Of a DNA stretch of 64,000 bases, positions 53,537-63,499 are shown piece by piece. The notes under the pieces are model-generated. The model was not told the DNA's origin. It saw nothing but the letters and a program-made list of their open reading frames with translations, and searched no databases. Each line of letters begins with the position of its first letter. Position 1 is the stretch's first letter. The position numbers were made by a program, and so were the translations under genes. The stretch lies in NCBI RefSeq assembly GCF_001404985.1, contig NZ_JRLF01000012.1, positions 248,001-312,000 on the forward strand, written 5' to 3'. This DNA is from Flavobacterium aquidurense (GTDB taxonomy: Bacteria > Bacteroidota > Bacteroidia > Flavobacteriales > Flavobacteriaceae).

Positions 53537-55493
53537 TAATCTTTTGTTCTTCTTTTATTTTTAATAAAATTTTTATTGCTCTGATAATATCAAAATCTTC
53601 ATTTATAGTTTTAAACCTTAGAAGATTTCCGTTTTCCGGATAATTTTTAGTAGGAAATAATGCAAAAATTTTACTATCATATTTTTCTGTTTCATCAAAA
53701 AATCCAGTTCCTATAATCATTCCAATTTTTTCATAATCACCAAAAAAATATTCCTGAAGTAATGGTATAACACAGTTTTTGAAAACTTGTTTTAGTCCTT
53801 CAATATCATCTTCTTTAAGTTTAATAAAATAAGAATGTCCGATAGTATGATCTCTATCTAATAGAATTTCAACTCTTTTGTTAATAGTTTCCAATAATAT
53901 GTCCAATGCGATACCACCTACAAGTTTGCCTTCTAATAACTTTGGTTCTGGCATTACTTCAGTAAATGAAAAACGCCTTCTTAACGCAGTATCCAATGCT
54001 TCTATGCTTCGGTCGGCAGTATTCATTGTTCCTATTAGGTAAAGATTATTTGGAATGCTAAACTTTTCATTTTTAGAATAAGGGAGGTTCAAAAAAATCT
54101 GTTCATCTTCTCCGTGACGCTTATCTGTTTCTAATAAAGTTATTAATTCTCCAAAAATAGCAGAAACGTTTCCTCTGTTGATTTCATCAATAATTAACAC
54201 GTAATTTTTACTGTTTTCTTTTTTTCCTTTAACTAATGCATATTCTTTAACTAAATAATTTAGGATCTCTCTAATGTAAGTAGGGTTATATAATCTTTCA
54301 TAATCATTAGTATCAAATGCAATTCGCATATTATTAATATTAACGGGATACCAAGGATTATCTTTAGTTGTATTTTGTGGTTGAACATAAAACACACCGG
54401 TTCCTCTGTATATTACTAAAAAAGAATTGTTAGCATATTTAATTGTAAGTGCTGGTTTTCCATCTAATTCAGATATGTCATGTTTCAATTTTTCTATAAC
54501 TTCATCAAAGTTACCATTCTTAACACTAGCCTTTTGACAGATTTGTTTGAAGATACCATCTTCAACTTCATACTCAACTTGATTGTTTATTGTTTTTGGT
54601 TTTATACCTTCTACAAAATCCTCGTAACTCATACTTTGATGAAAAGTGGTAAAGACAATTTGTCCTGATTCAAACAAAGTTTCATATTCTTTAACTATTT
54701 CTTTTCTTTTTTTTTCGTCATCCCAGGATATATCAAAAATAAAATCTGGATTAGCAATTTTTACAGCCAACTCTTTCGTCGCATATGTTTTTCCTGTTCC
54801 AGGTGGACCATATAAAATTTGATTTAAAGAATTGTCATTTTTAGAATCAATACTATTCTTTGTTTCTGCTTCACTCATTTCATTTGATGTAATATTAACT
54901 CCCTCTTTAAAATGGACCATTGTTTGCCATGGATAGGCAATTAGATCCATAGGATTATCAACTTTAATGTGCTCTTTGTAATATTGTGCTATATTATGGC
55001 TGTCTTTATACCAGTTTCCGGTGAATTTAGGTGAAGGTTCATCTACATGCTTTTTTAAATAATAAAATAATTCACCCAAATTATTCTTATTAACTATTGT
55101 CGATAATAATTTTGGTTGCAACCCTGCTATTAACCTATAAGTTGATGCTCTTCTGTGTAGAGTTGTATGTCTCCTTATAATTTTTTCTATTGATTCATAA
55201 ATATCATATAGTGGTTCATCCTGACTAATTGCAATTTTTTTTAGTAATGGAGCTATTTCGTGCCAATTATTCTTAATTCTGGTTTTTTCATCATTTGTAA
55301 AGTATCCTTGCTGTAATGAAGAGACACATTGATTTCTGCTTTTCTCAAAAAACTCTCTAAAAGTATCTTCATCCCAATCTTCCCATTTCTCTTTGTTCTT
55401 TGCTTCTTCAATAAATTTGGGAACGTATTTTTTATATGAGTTTACCCAGTTTGTCCAAACAACTATGTCTTGTATTACTTCGTTTAATTTCAT
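53529..55493 (-). CDS. mcrB: McrB-type AAA+ GTPase
   Basis: 654 residues. The N-terminal domain (1-220) is helical and should recognise the DNA target; it is not the usual McrB DUF3578 as far as I can see. The AAA+ part has Walker A LYGPPGTGKTYAT (about 230), Walker B VLIIDEINRGN (about 430) and IGTMNTADRSIEALDTALRRRF (about 490), with the MNTAD motif linked to GTP specificity. It forms the motor of modified-DNA restriction with McrC. Transcribed away from the type I genes; the two face each other across 342 bases. Confidence 0.9.
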   Translation of the reverse strand: MKLNEVIQDIVVWTNWVNSYKKYVPKFIEEAKNKEKWEDWDEDTFREFFEKSRNQCVSSLQQGYFTNDEKTRIKNNWHEIAPLLKKIAISQDEPLYDIYESIEKIIRRHTTLHRRASTYRLIAGLQPKLLSTIVNKNNLGELFYYLKKHVDEPSPKFTGNWYKDSHNIAQYYKEHIKVDNPMDLIAYPWQTMVHFKEGVNITSNEMSEAETKNSIDSKNDNSLNQILYGPPGTGKTYATKELAVKIANPDFIFDISWDDEKKRKEIVKEYETLFESGQIVFTTFHQSMSYEDFVEGIKPKTINNQVEYEVEDGIFKQICQKASVKNGNFDEVIEKLKHDISELDGKPALTIKYANNSFLVIYRGTGVFYVQPQNTTKDNPWYPVNINNMRIAFDTNDYERLYNPTYIREILNYLVKEYALVKGKKENSKNYVLIIDEINRGNVSAIFGELITLLETDKRHGEDEQIFLNLPYSKNEKFSIPNNLYLIGTMNTADRSIEALDTALRRRFSFTEVMPEPKLLEGKLVGGIALDILLETINKRVEILLDRDHTIGHSYFIKLKEDDIEGLKQVFKNCVIPLLQEYFFGDYEKIGMIIGTGFFDETEKYDSKIFALFPTKNYPENGNLLRFKTINEDFDIIRAIKILLKIKEEQKINA

Positions 55494-55835
55494 TAAATTT
55501 ATAAATTTAGTTCAGTAAATGATTATTTCAAATTACTAAGTTTCTATTGTTTTCGTGTATACCATTTCTTTCTCAGTCTAAAGCAAAAATCTTATTATTT
55601 TAACAAACATACAGAAAGGATTTAATATTGAGGTATGGAAAACCGTAATGGATAGTAATAAATAAATTATTATTAAAGAAAAAGAGAAATAGTTAATTTC
55701 TTTTAAGTAATGTGATTTAATATATGTTTGATTTTTAATAAAAAGTACAGCATTGATACTATCTATTCTCTAATTATTTCGTTACTTTTGGCAGATTAAT
55801 GAATAATTTATATCTATTTCATTTCTCTACATTAA
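55494..55835. other. Divergent region between mcrB and hsdR
   Basis: No gene. Plus-strand TACTTTTG (55783-55790) is a perfect -7 element for the hsd operon, with about 40 bases of leader; the nearest TTG is too far away (27 bases). On the minus strand TAATTTG about 40 bases before mcrB is a weaker match. Otherwise AT-rich. Confidence 0.5.
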
Positions 55836-58796
55836 ATGACTAAAGAAAATCATATCGAAGAAGGCTTAATTAATAAGCTATCTGATCTCAAATACACTAT
55901 TAGACCTGATATTAGAGATAGAAATACACTTGAACTTAATTTTCGTGCGAAATTTGAGTCTTTAAATCGTGTGCACTTAACAGATGCTGAATTTTATCGT
56001 TTAAGGGATGAAATTGTAAATGCAGATGTGTTTACTTCTTCAAAATTACTTCGTGAGCGCAATACTTTTCAGCGCGAAGATGGAACGCCTTTGCAATATA
56101 CATTAGTTAATATTAAAGATTGGTGTAAAAACGAATTTGAAGTCATTAATCAGTTGCGTGTAAACACAGAAAATAGTAATCATCGTTTTGATGTAATTCT
56201 GTTGATTAATGGAATTCCTGTGGTGCAAATTGAGCTTAAAACTCTGGAAATTAGTCCGCGTAAAGCAATGCAGCAAATTGTAGATTATAAAACAGAGCCA
56301 GGCAATGGTTATACAAATTCGTTGTTATGTTTTATGCAGCTTTTTATTGTTAGTAACCGAAGTAATACCTATTATTTCGCAAACAATCGGAACCAACACT
56401 TTAGCTTTAATGCTGATGAGCAGTTCTTGCCAATTTATCAATTAGCAGATGAAAAAAACAGTAAGATTACTCTTTTAGATTCTTTTGCTGATAAGTTTCT
56501 TACCAAGTGTACGCTTGGCGAGATGATTAGTAAATACATGGTATTGGTTGAAAGCGAACAGCGAATATTGGTGATGCGCCCTTATCAAATTTATGCTGTC
56601 AAAGCTATTGTAGACTGTATTCACGAAAACCGTGGAAACGGCTATATATGGCACACTACCGGAAGTGGAAAAACACTAACTTCATTCAAAGCATCAACTT
56701 TATTAAAAGATAATTCAGATGTTGAGAAATGTTTATTTGTAGTCGATCGAAAAGACCTGGACAGACAAACTCGTGAGGAGTTTAATAAATTTCAAGAAGG
56801 AAGCGTTGAAGAAAATACTAATACAGAAACTCTTGTTAGAAGAATGCTTTCTGATGATTATGCAGATAAAGTAATTGTAACTACAATACAAAAACTGGGT
56901 TTAGCATTAGACGGAACCAATAAGAAAAACTATAAAGAACGTTTAGAACCGCTTAGTAAAAAGCGAGTAGTTTTTATTTTTGATGAATGTCATCGTTCTC
57001 AATTTGGGGATAATCATAAAGCTATTAAAGAGTTTTTTCCTAACGCTCAATTGTTTGGTTTTACTGGTACACCAATTTTTGAGCGTAATGCGACTTATAA
57101 AAAAATTAATGGACAAGAAGCATCTTATAAAACAACAGAGGATATTTTTGAAAAGCAATTGCATGCTTATACAATAACCCATGCGATTGAGGATAAAAAT
57201 GTATTACGTTTTCATATTGATTATTATAAACCTGAAGGTGTTGTTACTTTAGGTAGCTCAATGCATCGATTGGCTGTGATTGAAGCTATTCTAAATAAGC
57301 ATGATGCAGCAACTAATAGCCGACGATTCAATGCCGTTTTGGCTACATCTTCTATTAATGAAGCTATTGAATATTATAAACTTTTAAAAGAAAGACAGCA
57401 AAGTCGTTTAGAAAAAGATGATGCTTTTTTACCTTTAAACATTGCTTGTGTATTTTCTCCACCTGCAGAGGGTAATAAAGATATTCAACAGATTCAGGAA
57501 GATTTAGAACAAGAAAAAGCGGATAACCAACAAAATCCTGAAGAAAAGAAAAAAGCACTTAATGTAATTCTTGCGGATTATAATAAACAATATAATACGA
57601 ATCATACTATTAGTGAATTTGACTTATATTATCAGGATATACAAAGACGTATTAAAGATCAAAAATATAGTAATACTGATTATCCACATGAAAATAAAAT
57701 AGACATTGTTATTGTGGTAGACATGTTGCTTACCGGATTTGATTCTAAATATCTTAATACATTATATGTAGATAAAAACTTGAGATATCACGGATTAATA
57801 CAAGCTTTTTCCAGAACAAACCGTGTATTAAACGACACAAAACCTTATGGTAATATTTTAGATTTTCGCCAACAAAATGATGCTGTAAATGATGCTATTG
57901 CATTGTTTTCTGGCGAAGATACAGGAAAAGCTAAAGAAATTTGGTTAGTTGATCCTGCACCAGCTGTCATTGTGAAATATGAAAAAGCAGTTAATGATTT
58001 GAATACATTTATGACATCATATGGATTAACATGTAAACCAGAAGAAGTAAATAACTTAAAAGGAGATCAGGCTCGTGTAGAATTTATTAATCGATTTAAA
58101 GAAATCCAACGTTTAAAAACACAATTGGATCAATATACCGATATAACTTTAGATCAAACTAAGAAAATAGAAACACTATTACCACAAGATGACTTGAGAT
58201 CGTTTAAAGGGATGTATCTAGAGACTGCTAAACGATTGAAAGCAAAAGAAGAAAAGCTTGGTGATACCGCAACTCCTGATTTACAACAATTAGATTTTGA
58301 ATTTGTCTTGTTTGCTTCTGCTGTTATTGATTATGATTATATCATGAGTTTAATTGCTAATTATACTCAAAATAAAACGTCAAAGCATACAATGTCGCGT
58401 GAACAGCTGATTAGTTTACTTTGTTCTAGTGCTAATTTAATGCAGGAACGAGATGATATAGTGGCTTATATTAATAGTTTAGAAGTAAACAAAGCCTTAA
58501 ATGAAAAAGAAATAAAAGAAGGATATACTTTTTTTAAAGCCGATAAAAATACAAAAGAGCTTATTGCTATTGCCGATAAACATGGATTAGCAGCTGCTCC
58601 ATTACAACAATTTGTAGAAGGAATTATGAATCGAATGATTTTTGATGGTGAACAACTAAGTGATTTAATGGAACCGTTAGATTTAGGGTGGAAAGCTCGA
58701 ACGCAAAAAGAATTAGCTTTCATGGAAGATTTAGTGCCACAATTAAAAAAATTAGCCCAAGGGCATGAAATATCTGGATTATCAGCATATGAATAA
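55836..58796 (+). CDS. hsdR: Type I restriction enzyme subunit R
   Basis: 986 residues. The N-terminal nuclease is at about 113-133 (RFDVILLINGIPVVQIELKT, the D...ExK of PD-(D/E)xK). The SF2 translocase motor has IWHTTGSGKTLTS (about 268), FIFDECHRSQFGD (DECH, about 384), FTGTPIF and the later helicase motifs FSRTNRVLN and DMLLTGFDSK. A helical C-terminal domain binds the methylase core. First gene of hsdR-hsdS-ATPase-hsdM. It overlaps hsdS by eight bases. Confidence 0.95.
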   Translation: MTKENHIEEGLINKLSDLKYTIRPDIRDRNTLELNFRAKFESLNRVHLTDAEFYRLRDEIVNADVFTSSKLLRERNTFQREDGTPLQYTLVNIKDWCKNEFEVINQLRVNTENSNHRFDVILLINGIPVVQIELKTLEISPRKAMQQIVDYKTEPGNGYTNSLLCFMQLFIVSNRSNTYYFANNRNQHFSFNADEQFLPIYQLADEKNSKITLLDSFADKFLTKCTLGEMISKYMVLVESEQRILVMRPYQIYAVKAIVDCIHENRGNGYIWHTTGSGKTLTSFKASTLLKDNSDVEKCLFVVDRKDLDRQTREEFNKFQEGSVEENTNTETLVRRMLSDDYADKVIVTTIQKLGLALDGTNKKNYKERLEPLSKKRVVFIFDECHRSQFGDNHKAIKEFFPNAQLFGFTGTPIFERNATYKKINGQEASYKTTEDIFEKQLHAYTITHAIEDKNVLRFHIDYYKPEGVVTLGSSMHRLAVIEAILNKHDAATNSRRFNAVLATSSINEAIEYYKLLKERQQSRLEKDDAFLPLNIACVFSPPAEGNKDIQQIQEDLEQEKADNQQNPEEKKKALNVILADYNKQYNTNHTISEFDLYYQDIQRRIKDQKYSNTDYPHENKIDIVIVVDMLLTGFDSKYLNTLYVDKNLRYHGLIQAFSRTNRVLNDTKPYGNILDFRQQNDAVNDAIALFSGEDTGKAKEIWLVDPAPAVIVKYEKAVNDLNTFMTSYGLTCKPEEVNNLKGDQARVEFINRFKEIQRLKTQLDQYTDITLDQTKKIETLLPQDDLRSFKGMYLETAKRLKAKEEKLGDTATPDLQQLDFEFVLFASAVIDYDYIMSLIANYTQNKTSKHTMSREQLISLLCSSANLMQERDDIVAYINSLEVNKALNEKEIKEGYTFFKADKNTKELIAIADKHGLAAAPLQQFVEGIMNRMIFDGEQLSDLMEPLDLGWKARTQKELAFMEDLVPQLKKLAQGHEISGLSAYE

Positions 58797-60018
58797 GAAT
58801 ACTAAAAATTTAGTTCCCAAATTGCGTTTCCCTGAATTTGTAAATGATGGAAATTGGAAGGAAAAAATATTAGGAGATGTTACAAAAAATTTTTCTAATA
58901 GAAATAAAAAAGGCATTAAATTACCAATTTATTCAATTAATAATAAGAAAGGTTTTGTTCCTCAAAACGAGCAATTTGAGGGAATGAACAGTAGTGATAG
59001 AGGATATGACATTTCATTGTATAAAATTATTGAGAGAAATACTTTTGCATACAACCCAGCTAGAATTGATGTTGGTTCTATAGGGTTTAGTGGAGAATTA
59101 CATAATATAATTATAAGTTCTTTATATGTGTGCTTTACAGTATCAGAGGAGGTTAATAATAATTTTCTATTACATTTCTTTGATACTTTTTATTTTACTA
59201 AAGCAGTGAGGAATAGTGTTGAGGGAGGAATTAGAAATTATTTGTTTTATGAAAATTTTTCTAAAATTAGTGTTTATTTTCCAAACAAAAATGAACAAAA
59301 AAAAATTGCAAATTTTTTATCATCATTAGATAAAGTGATAGCTTCACAAAATGATAGATTAGAAGAAATAAAGGCTCATAAAAAAGGGTTAATACAAAAT
59401 CTTTTCTCAACAGAAGTTAAAACCGAACCAAAGTACAGGTTTTCTGAATTTAAAAAAAATGGAGAGTGGGATTTTAAAAATGGAAATATTTTATTTGAAC
59501 CTATTTCTAATAAAAATCACAATTCTGATTTATCAATTTTAGCGGTTACTCAAGAACATGGTGCTATACCTAGGGAAAAAATAAATTACAATGTTGTCGT
59601 CACTGACAAAAGTGTAGAAAGCTATAAGATTGTTGAAATTGGCGATTTTATTATTAGTTTAAGGTCATTTCAAGGCGGTATAGAGTATTCAAATTATAAA
59701 GGAATTTGTAGTCCCGCCTATATTATACTTCGAAAAAAAAATAATAAAGACAATGATGAGTTTTATAAACATTATTTTAAATCAGAATTTTTTATTCGTG
59801 ATTTAAACAGAAATATTGAAGGTATTAGAGATGGGAAAATGGTAAGTTATAATCAATTTTCTGAAATTTTGATACCTAATCCAGAACCCGATGAACAAAA
59901 AAAAATAGCTGAATGTCTTTCATCACTAGACAATAAAATTGAAGCAGAAAGTAAAAAACTTGATGCATTAATAGATCAAAAAAAAGGGTTGTTGCAGGGA
60001 TTATTTCCTAAAATATAA
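58789..60018 (+). CDS. hsdS: Type I specificity subunit S
   Basis: 409 residues with two target recognition domains. TRD1 follows PKLRFPEFVNDGNWKEKILGD and TRD2 follows YRFSEFKKNGEWDF. Each ends with the conserved helix region EQKKIA(N/E)(F/C)LSSLD(K/N)(V/K)I. The second repeat ends DQKKGLLQGLFPKI, the normal terminus. ATG 58789 overlaps the hsdR stop (ATGAATAA); the frame extends 24 bases further upstream. Target sequence unknown. Both TRDs are intact. Confidence 0.93.
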   Translation: MNKNTKNLVPKLRFPEFVNDGNWKEKILGDVTKNFSNRNKKGIKLPIYSINNKKGFVPQNEQFEGMNSSDRGYDISLYKIIERNTFAYNPARIDVGSIGFSGELHNIIISSLYVCFTVSEEVNNNFLLHFFDTFYFTKAVRNSVEGGIRNYLFYENFSKISVYFPNKNEQKKIANFLSSLDKVIASQNDRLEEIKAHKKGLIQNLFSTEVKTEPKYRFSEFKKNGEWDFKNGNILFEPISNKNHNSDLSILAVTQEHGAIPREKINYNVVVTDKSVESYKIVEIGDFIISLRSFQGGIEYSNYKGICSPAYIILRKKNNKDNDEFYKHYFKSEFFIRDLNRNIEGIRDGKMVSYNQFSEILIPNPEPDEQKKIAECLSSLDNKIEAESKKLDALIDQKKGLLQGLFPKI

Positions 60019-60034
60019 TGATTAATAAAATACA

Positions 60035-61093
60035 ATGAATTTATTAGATATAGCCCAGCAATTAAAAGAAGCAAAAGAAAATATTATTTTGATGTACGCT
60101 TTTAATGCTACAGGCAAAACACGTTTGTCTGTCGCTTATAAGGATTATACTAAAGCTGAAAATGATGGTAAGCATACAGGTGTTTACTATAATGCATTTA
60201 GTGAAGATCTATTTGTGTGGGATAATAACGAAGAAGCAGATAATGCAAATATCAAACTTGATGTTACATTTAGCAGCTTAAATCAATTTCATTCGTTTCT
60301 TGATGTAAAAGATATTGAAGAAAAATTAGCAATGTATCATCCAAAATACAAATTTGATTTTAATCTTTTTGATAATACAGAAAAAGGAATTGAGTCCATC
60401 ACTTTTTTCATGGATGAAGACAATAAAAAACCAATAAAGATTTCAAGAGGTGAAGAAAGAATGTTTGTTTGGTGCTTTTTCTTAGCATTATTAGAAGTTG
60501 ATGGTTTTGCAAACTTTCAAGATGCCCACTTTTTCATTGACGATCCTGTATCAAGTTTAGATGATCATAATATTTTTATAACCGCGGAGTCTATATTTAA
60601 TTTAATTGAAAGTCATTACCTTAAGAAAAGAATAATTGTAACAACTCACCATATTGGGTTGTTTTCCATTCTTTCTGATCGTTTAACAAGAGGTGAAAAA
60701 AGTGGTCGATATAGAGAACTTACAAATCAATTTATTTTAGGAAAAGAAGAAAATAAATTTGTTTTAAAAAGTCTTAAGAAGGATGTTTTTTTGTTTCATC
60801 TTCATTTAATGCAAACGTTGTATAGTGCAATTAAGACGGAATTATATGCTTTTCATTTTGTCTTATTAAGACAGTTACTTGAAAATATTTCTTCTTTTTT
60901 AGGAACTGGTAAAATTGGATTTACTTTAGTTCAAATTGGGATAGAAAATGTTGAAGAGGTTGGAAATATTATAAATTCTTTATCTCATAAAAATGCTTAC
61001 CAAATGCAGTATAATAAAATGACACCTGTAGAAGAAGATATTTTTAAAGATGTTTTTCAAAAAATACAAGTCAAATATAATTTTAGTTTTTAA
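60035..61093 (+). CDS. AAA/ABC-type ATPase, candidate PrrC/RloC-like anticodon nuclease
   Basis: 352 residues lying between hsdS and hsdM (16 and 9 bases). The ATPase has a Walker A variant AFNATGKT (22-29), an ABC-signature-like SRGEE (137-141), Walker B FFIDDPVSSLD (166-176) and a switch His205/206 (TTHH). The C-terminal part has LLRQLLE with Arg279 and Glu283 four apart, then His318 (SLSHKNA). PrrC has Arg320, Glu324 and His356 as nuclease residues, with the same Arg-Glu spacing. Together with the position inside a type I locus, this suggests a latent tRNA nuclease guarded by the restriction enzyme. Another SMC-like defence ATPase is the alternative. Confidence 0.6.
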   Translation: MNLLDIAQQLKEAKENIILMYAFNATGKTRLSVAYKDYTKAENDGKHTGVYYNAFSEDLFVWDNNEEADNANIKLDVTFSSLNQFHSFLDVKDIEEKLAMYHPKYKFDFNLFDNTEKGIESITFFMDEDNKKPIKISRGEERMFVWCFFLALLEVDGFANFQDAHFFIDDPVSSLDDHNIFITAESIFNLIESHYLKKRIIVTTHHIGLFSILSDRLTRGEKSGRYRELTNQFILGKEENKFVLKSLKKDVFLFHLHLMQTLYSAIKTELYAFHFVLLRQLLENISSFLGTGKIGFTLVQIGIENVEEVGNIINSLSHKNAYQMQYNKMTPVEEDIFKDVFQKIQVKYNFSF

Positions 61094-61102
61094 ATATAAG
61101 CA

Positions 61103-62725
61103 ATGACAATAAAAGAACAAAAACAATTAGGAATAACCCTTTGGAATATAGCAGACCAATTAAGAGGTTCGATGAATGCAGATGATTTTCGTGATTATAT
61201 GCTGTCGTTTCTCTTTTTAAGGTATTTGTCGGACAACTATGAAACTGCTGCTAAAAAAGAATTAGGGTCTGATTATCCTGAAATAAAAAAAGATAATAAA
61301 AATACGCCTTTATCTCTATGGTATCAAATTAATGAAACTGATGTTTTTGCCTTTGAAAAACAAATGCGTAGAAAAGTGCATTATGTTATTGAACCTAATT
61401 ATTTGTGGAGCAGTATAGCCGAAATGGCAAGAACACAAAATGAAGAATTATTACATACACTAGAAAAAGGCTTCAAATATATTGAAAATGAATCTTTTGC
61501 TAGTACATTTCAAGGTCTGTTTTCAGAAATCAATTTAAGTTCTGAAAAGTTAGGAAAAACCTATTCTGAACGAAATAAAAAGCTTTGTGCTATTATTCAA
61601 AAAATATCAGAAGGTATCGCACAATTTTCTACAGATAGTGATATTTTGGGTGATGCCTATGAGTATCTAATTGGTCAATTTGCAGCGGGTTCAGGAAAAA
61701 AAGCAGGCGAATTTTATACTCCCCAACAAGTATCAAGTATACTTTCTGAAATAGTAACTTTAGACAGTCAGGATCCAAGTACTGGTAAAAAGAAAATCCT
61801 TGATAAAGTATTTGATTTTGCTTGTGGTTCTGGTTCATTATTGCTTAATGTACGTAATAGAATGGGCAATAATGGTATTGGAAAAATTTACGGGCAAGAA
61901 CAAAATATTACCACATACAACTTAGCCAGAATGAACATGCTCTTGCATGGTGTAAAAGATACAGAGTTTGAAATACACCATGGAGATTCGTTATTAAATG
62001 ATTGGGATATTTTAAATGAAATGAATCCCGCTAAGAAAATGGAATTTGATGCTATAGTGGCTAATCCGCCTTTTAGTTTACGTTGGGTGCCTAATGATTC
62101 ACTAGCAGAAGATTTTCGTTTTAAGAGTTATGGAATGGCTCCAAAGTCAGCTGCCGATTTTGCATTCTTATTACACGGTTTTCATTTCTTGAGCAAAGAA
62201 GGTACTATGGCAATTATTTTACCTCATGGAGTTTTATTTAGAGGTGGAGCAGAAGAGCGTATTCGTACTAAGTTATTAAAAGATCATCATATTGACACTA
62301 TCATAGGTTTGCCAAGTAATTTGTTCTTTTCAACAGGTATTCCAGTTTGTATTATTGTTTTAAAAAAATGTAAAAAGTTTGATGATGTACTTTTTATAAA
62401 TGCTAGTGAACATTACGAAAAAGGAAAACGTCAAAATAGGCTTAGAGATGGCGAGGATAGTGAAATAAATGATATTCAAAAAATTGTTGAAACCTACCAA
62501 TATCGAACAGAACAAGAGCGATATTCTCGTAGAGTTTCAATGGATGAAATTGAGAAAAATGGATTTAATCTAAATATTTCTAGATATGTTAGTACTTCAA
62601 TTGATGAAGTAAAAATTGATTTGCTAGAAGTAAATAAAAAATTAGTTGATATTAATATAGAAATAAAAGTAGCGACAGAAAAACATAATAAGTTTCTTGA
62701 AGAATTGGGCTTACCTCCAATATAA
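61103..62725 (+). CDS. hsdM: Type I DNA methyltransferase subunit M
   Basis: 540-residue N6-adenine methylase. Helical N-domain (QLRGSMNADDFRDYMLSFLFLRYLS), then the AdoMet pocket FDFACGSGSLLL (motif I, about 237), QEQNITTYNLARMN and the catalytic NPPF (about 318 in IVANPPFSL). C-terminal helices contact HsdS. It methylates the sequence chosen by HsdS and so protects host DNA. Last gene of the operon; terminator 69 bases after. Confidence 0.96.
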   Translation: MTIKEQKQLGITLWNIADQLRGSMNADDFRDYMLSFLFLRYLSDNYETAAKKELGSDYPEIKKDNKNTPLSLWYQINETDVFAFEKQMRRKVHYVIEPNYLWSSIAEMARTQNEELLHTLEKGFKYIENESFASTFQGLFSEINLSSEKLGKTYSERNKKLCAIIQKISEGIAQFSTDSDILGDAYEYLIGQFAAGSGKKAGEFYTPQQVSSILSEIVTLDSQDPSTGKKKILDKVFDFACGSGSLLLNVRNRMGNNGIGKIYGQEQNITTYNLARMNMLLHGVKDTEFEIHHGDSLLNDWDILNEMNPAKKMEFDAIVANPPFSLRWVPNDSLAEDFRFKSYGMAPKSAADFAFLLHGFHFLSKEGTMAIILPHGVLFRGGAEERIRTKLLKDHHIDTIIGLPSNLFFSTGIPVCIIVLKKCKKFDDVLFINASEHYEKGKRQNRLRDGEDSEINDIQKIVETYQYRTEQERYSRRVSMDEIEKNGFNLNISRYVSTSIDEVKIDLLEVNKKLVDINIEIKVATEKHNKFLEELGLPPI

Positions 62726-62794
62726 AAATCTGGAAGGTAATATTTAAAACTGGTTTTTTTTAATATTAAAATATTTCTATTCTAAAGTATTGTA

Positions 62795-62828
62795 ACGAGA
62801 GTAAAATTTATATTTTACTCTCGTTTTA
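62795..62828. terminator. Terminator of the hsd operon, bidirectional
   Basis: ACGAGAGTAAAA-TTTATA-TTTTACTCTCGT: perfect 12-bp stem and 6-base loop, then TTTA. Shared with the converging gene at 62887. Confidence 0.85.
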
Positions 62829-62886
62829 TCATTTATAATAATTATGAGAAGCTATCAAAAAATATTCGTTAATTAGATGTAGATTT

Positions 62887-63288
62887 CTAAAATCTATAAT
62901 TTTCTCCTACAAGATGATGGAGTTTAGAAATTAAGTATTTTAATTTCATAAGAATATTTAAGTCCATATCAAGTGGTTTGCCATATGAAAAGTACACTTC
63001 TAAAGCTCTTAAGGGGAACTCTAAACTAAAATTTCCTTTTGTATTCTTTAAGTGATTTTCTAATTCGGTTTTTATACTACCTTGTAAATAATTCGTTTGG
63101 ATTCCTAAATTTTTAGCAATATATTCTTCATGACTTGATGGGATATCAAAATTAGATATAATGAAAATAGCTAATTCTTCGTAAGCATCAAAAATAAGAT
63201 TGTCTTCAGGAATGGAAAACATTTGCTGCCTTAATAATGGTTTAATTGTCGATATTGACAAAGCTACTATATCATGTATTTCATACAT
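62887..63288 (-). CDS. Hypothetical helical protein at the end of the defence island
   Basis: 133 residues, predicted all-helical and acidic: MYEIHDIVALSISTIKPLLRQ, AYEELAIFIISNFDIPSSHEEYIAKNLG, EFPLRALEVYFSYGKPLDMD and LISKLHHLVGENY at the end. No signal peptide or TM, no family recognised. It converges on hsdM, with its own promoter region of AT-rich DNA upstream. Being next to the defence genes may be chance. Confidence 0.55.
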   Translation of the reverse strand: MYEIHDIVALSISTIKPLLRQQMFSIPEDNLIFDAYEELAIFIISNFDIPSSHEEYIAKNLGIQTNYLQGSIKTELENHLKNTKGNFSLEFPLRALEVYFSYGKPLDMDLNILMKLKYLISKLHHLVGENYRF

Positions 63289-63415
63289 AATCTTATTTTT
63301 TAAGTTTATTTTTTATAGTTAAAAGTTAAAGTAAATATAAGAAAAAAGCTATAATATAAAAGTGCTATTATTTTAAATTTATATAGTTTTAAAAAATATT
63401 CCTAATGAATCCATA

Positions 63416-63499
63416 ATCCCTAGCCCTGATAGAAGCGGTATCCTTTTTCTTGCTCCTTTAGCAAGGAAAAGATACAAGCGGATAGCAGGAAATAGCTCC
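63416..63499 (+). repeat. Flavobacterial structured intergenic repeat
   Basis: Begins ATCCCTAGCCCTGATAGAAG and ends with AGCGGATAGCAGG...GCTCC. An inner hairpin pairs TATC-TTTTT-CTTGCT (63439-63454) with AGCAAG-AAAAGATA (63460-63474), and CCTG (63425-63428) pairs with CAGG (63486-63489). I remember close versions (GCCCTGATAGAAGCGG ... AGCGGATAGCAGG) scattered in many Bacteroidota intergenic regions with a variable inner hairpin. Whether it is a mobile repeat or a transcribed RNA is unknown; it appears once in this window. Confidence 0.6.
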
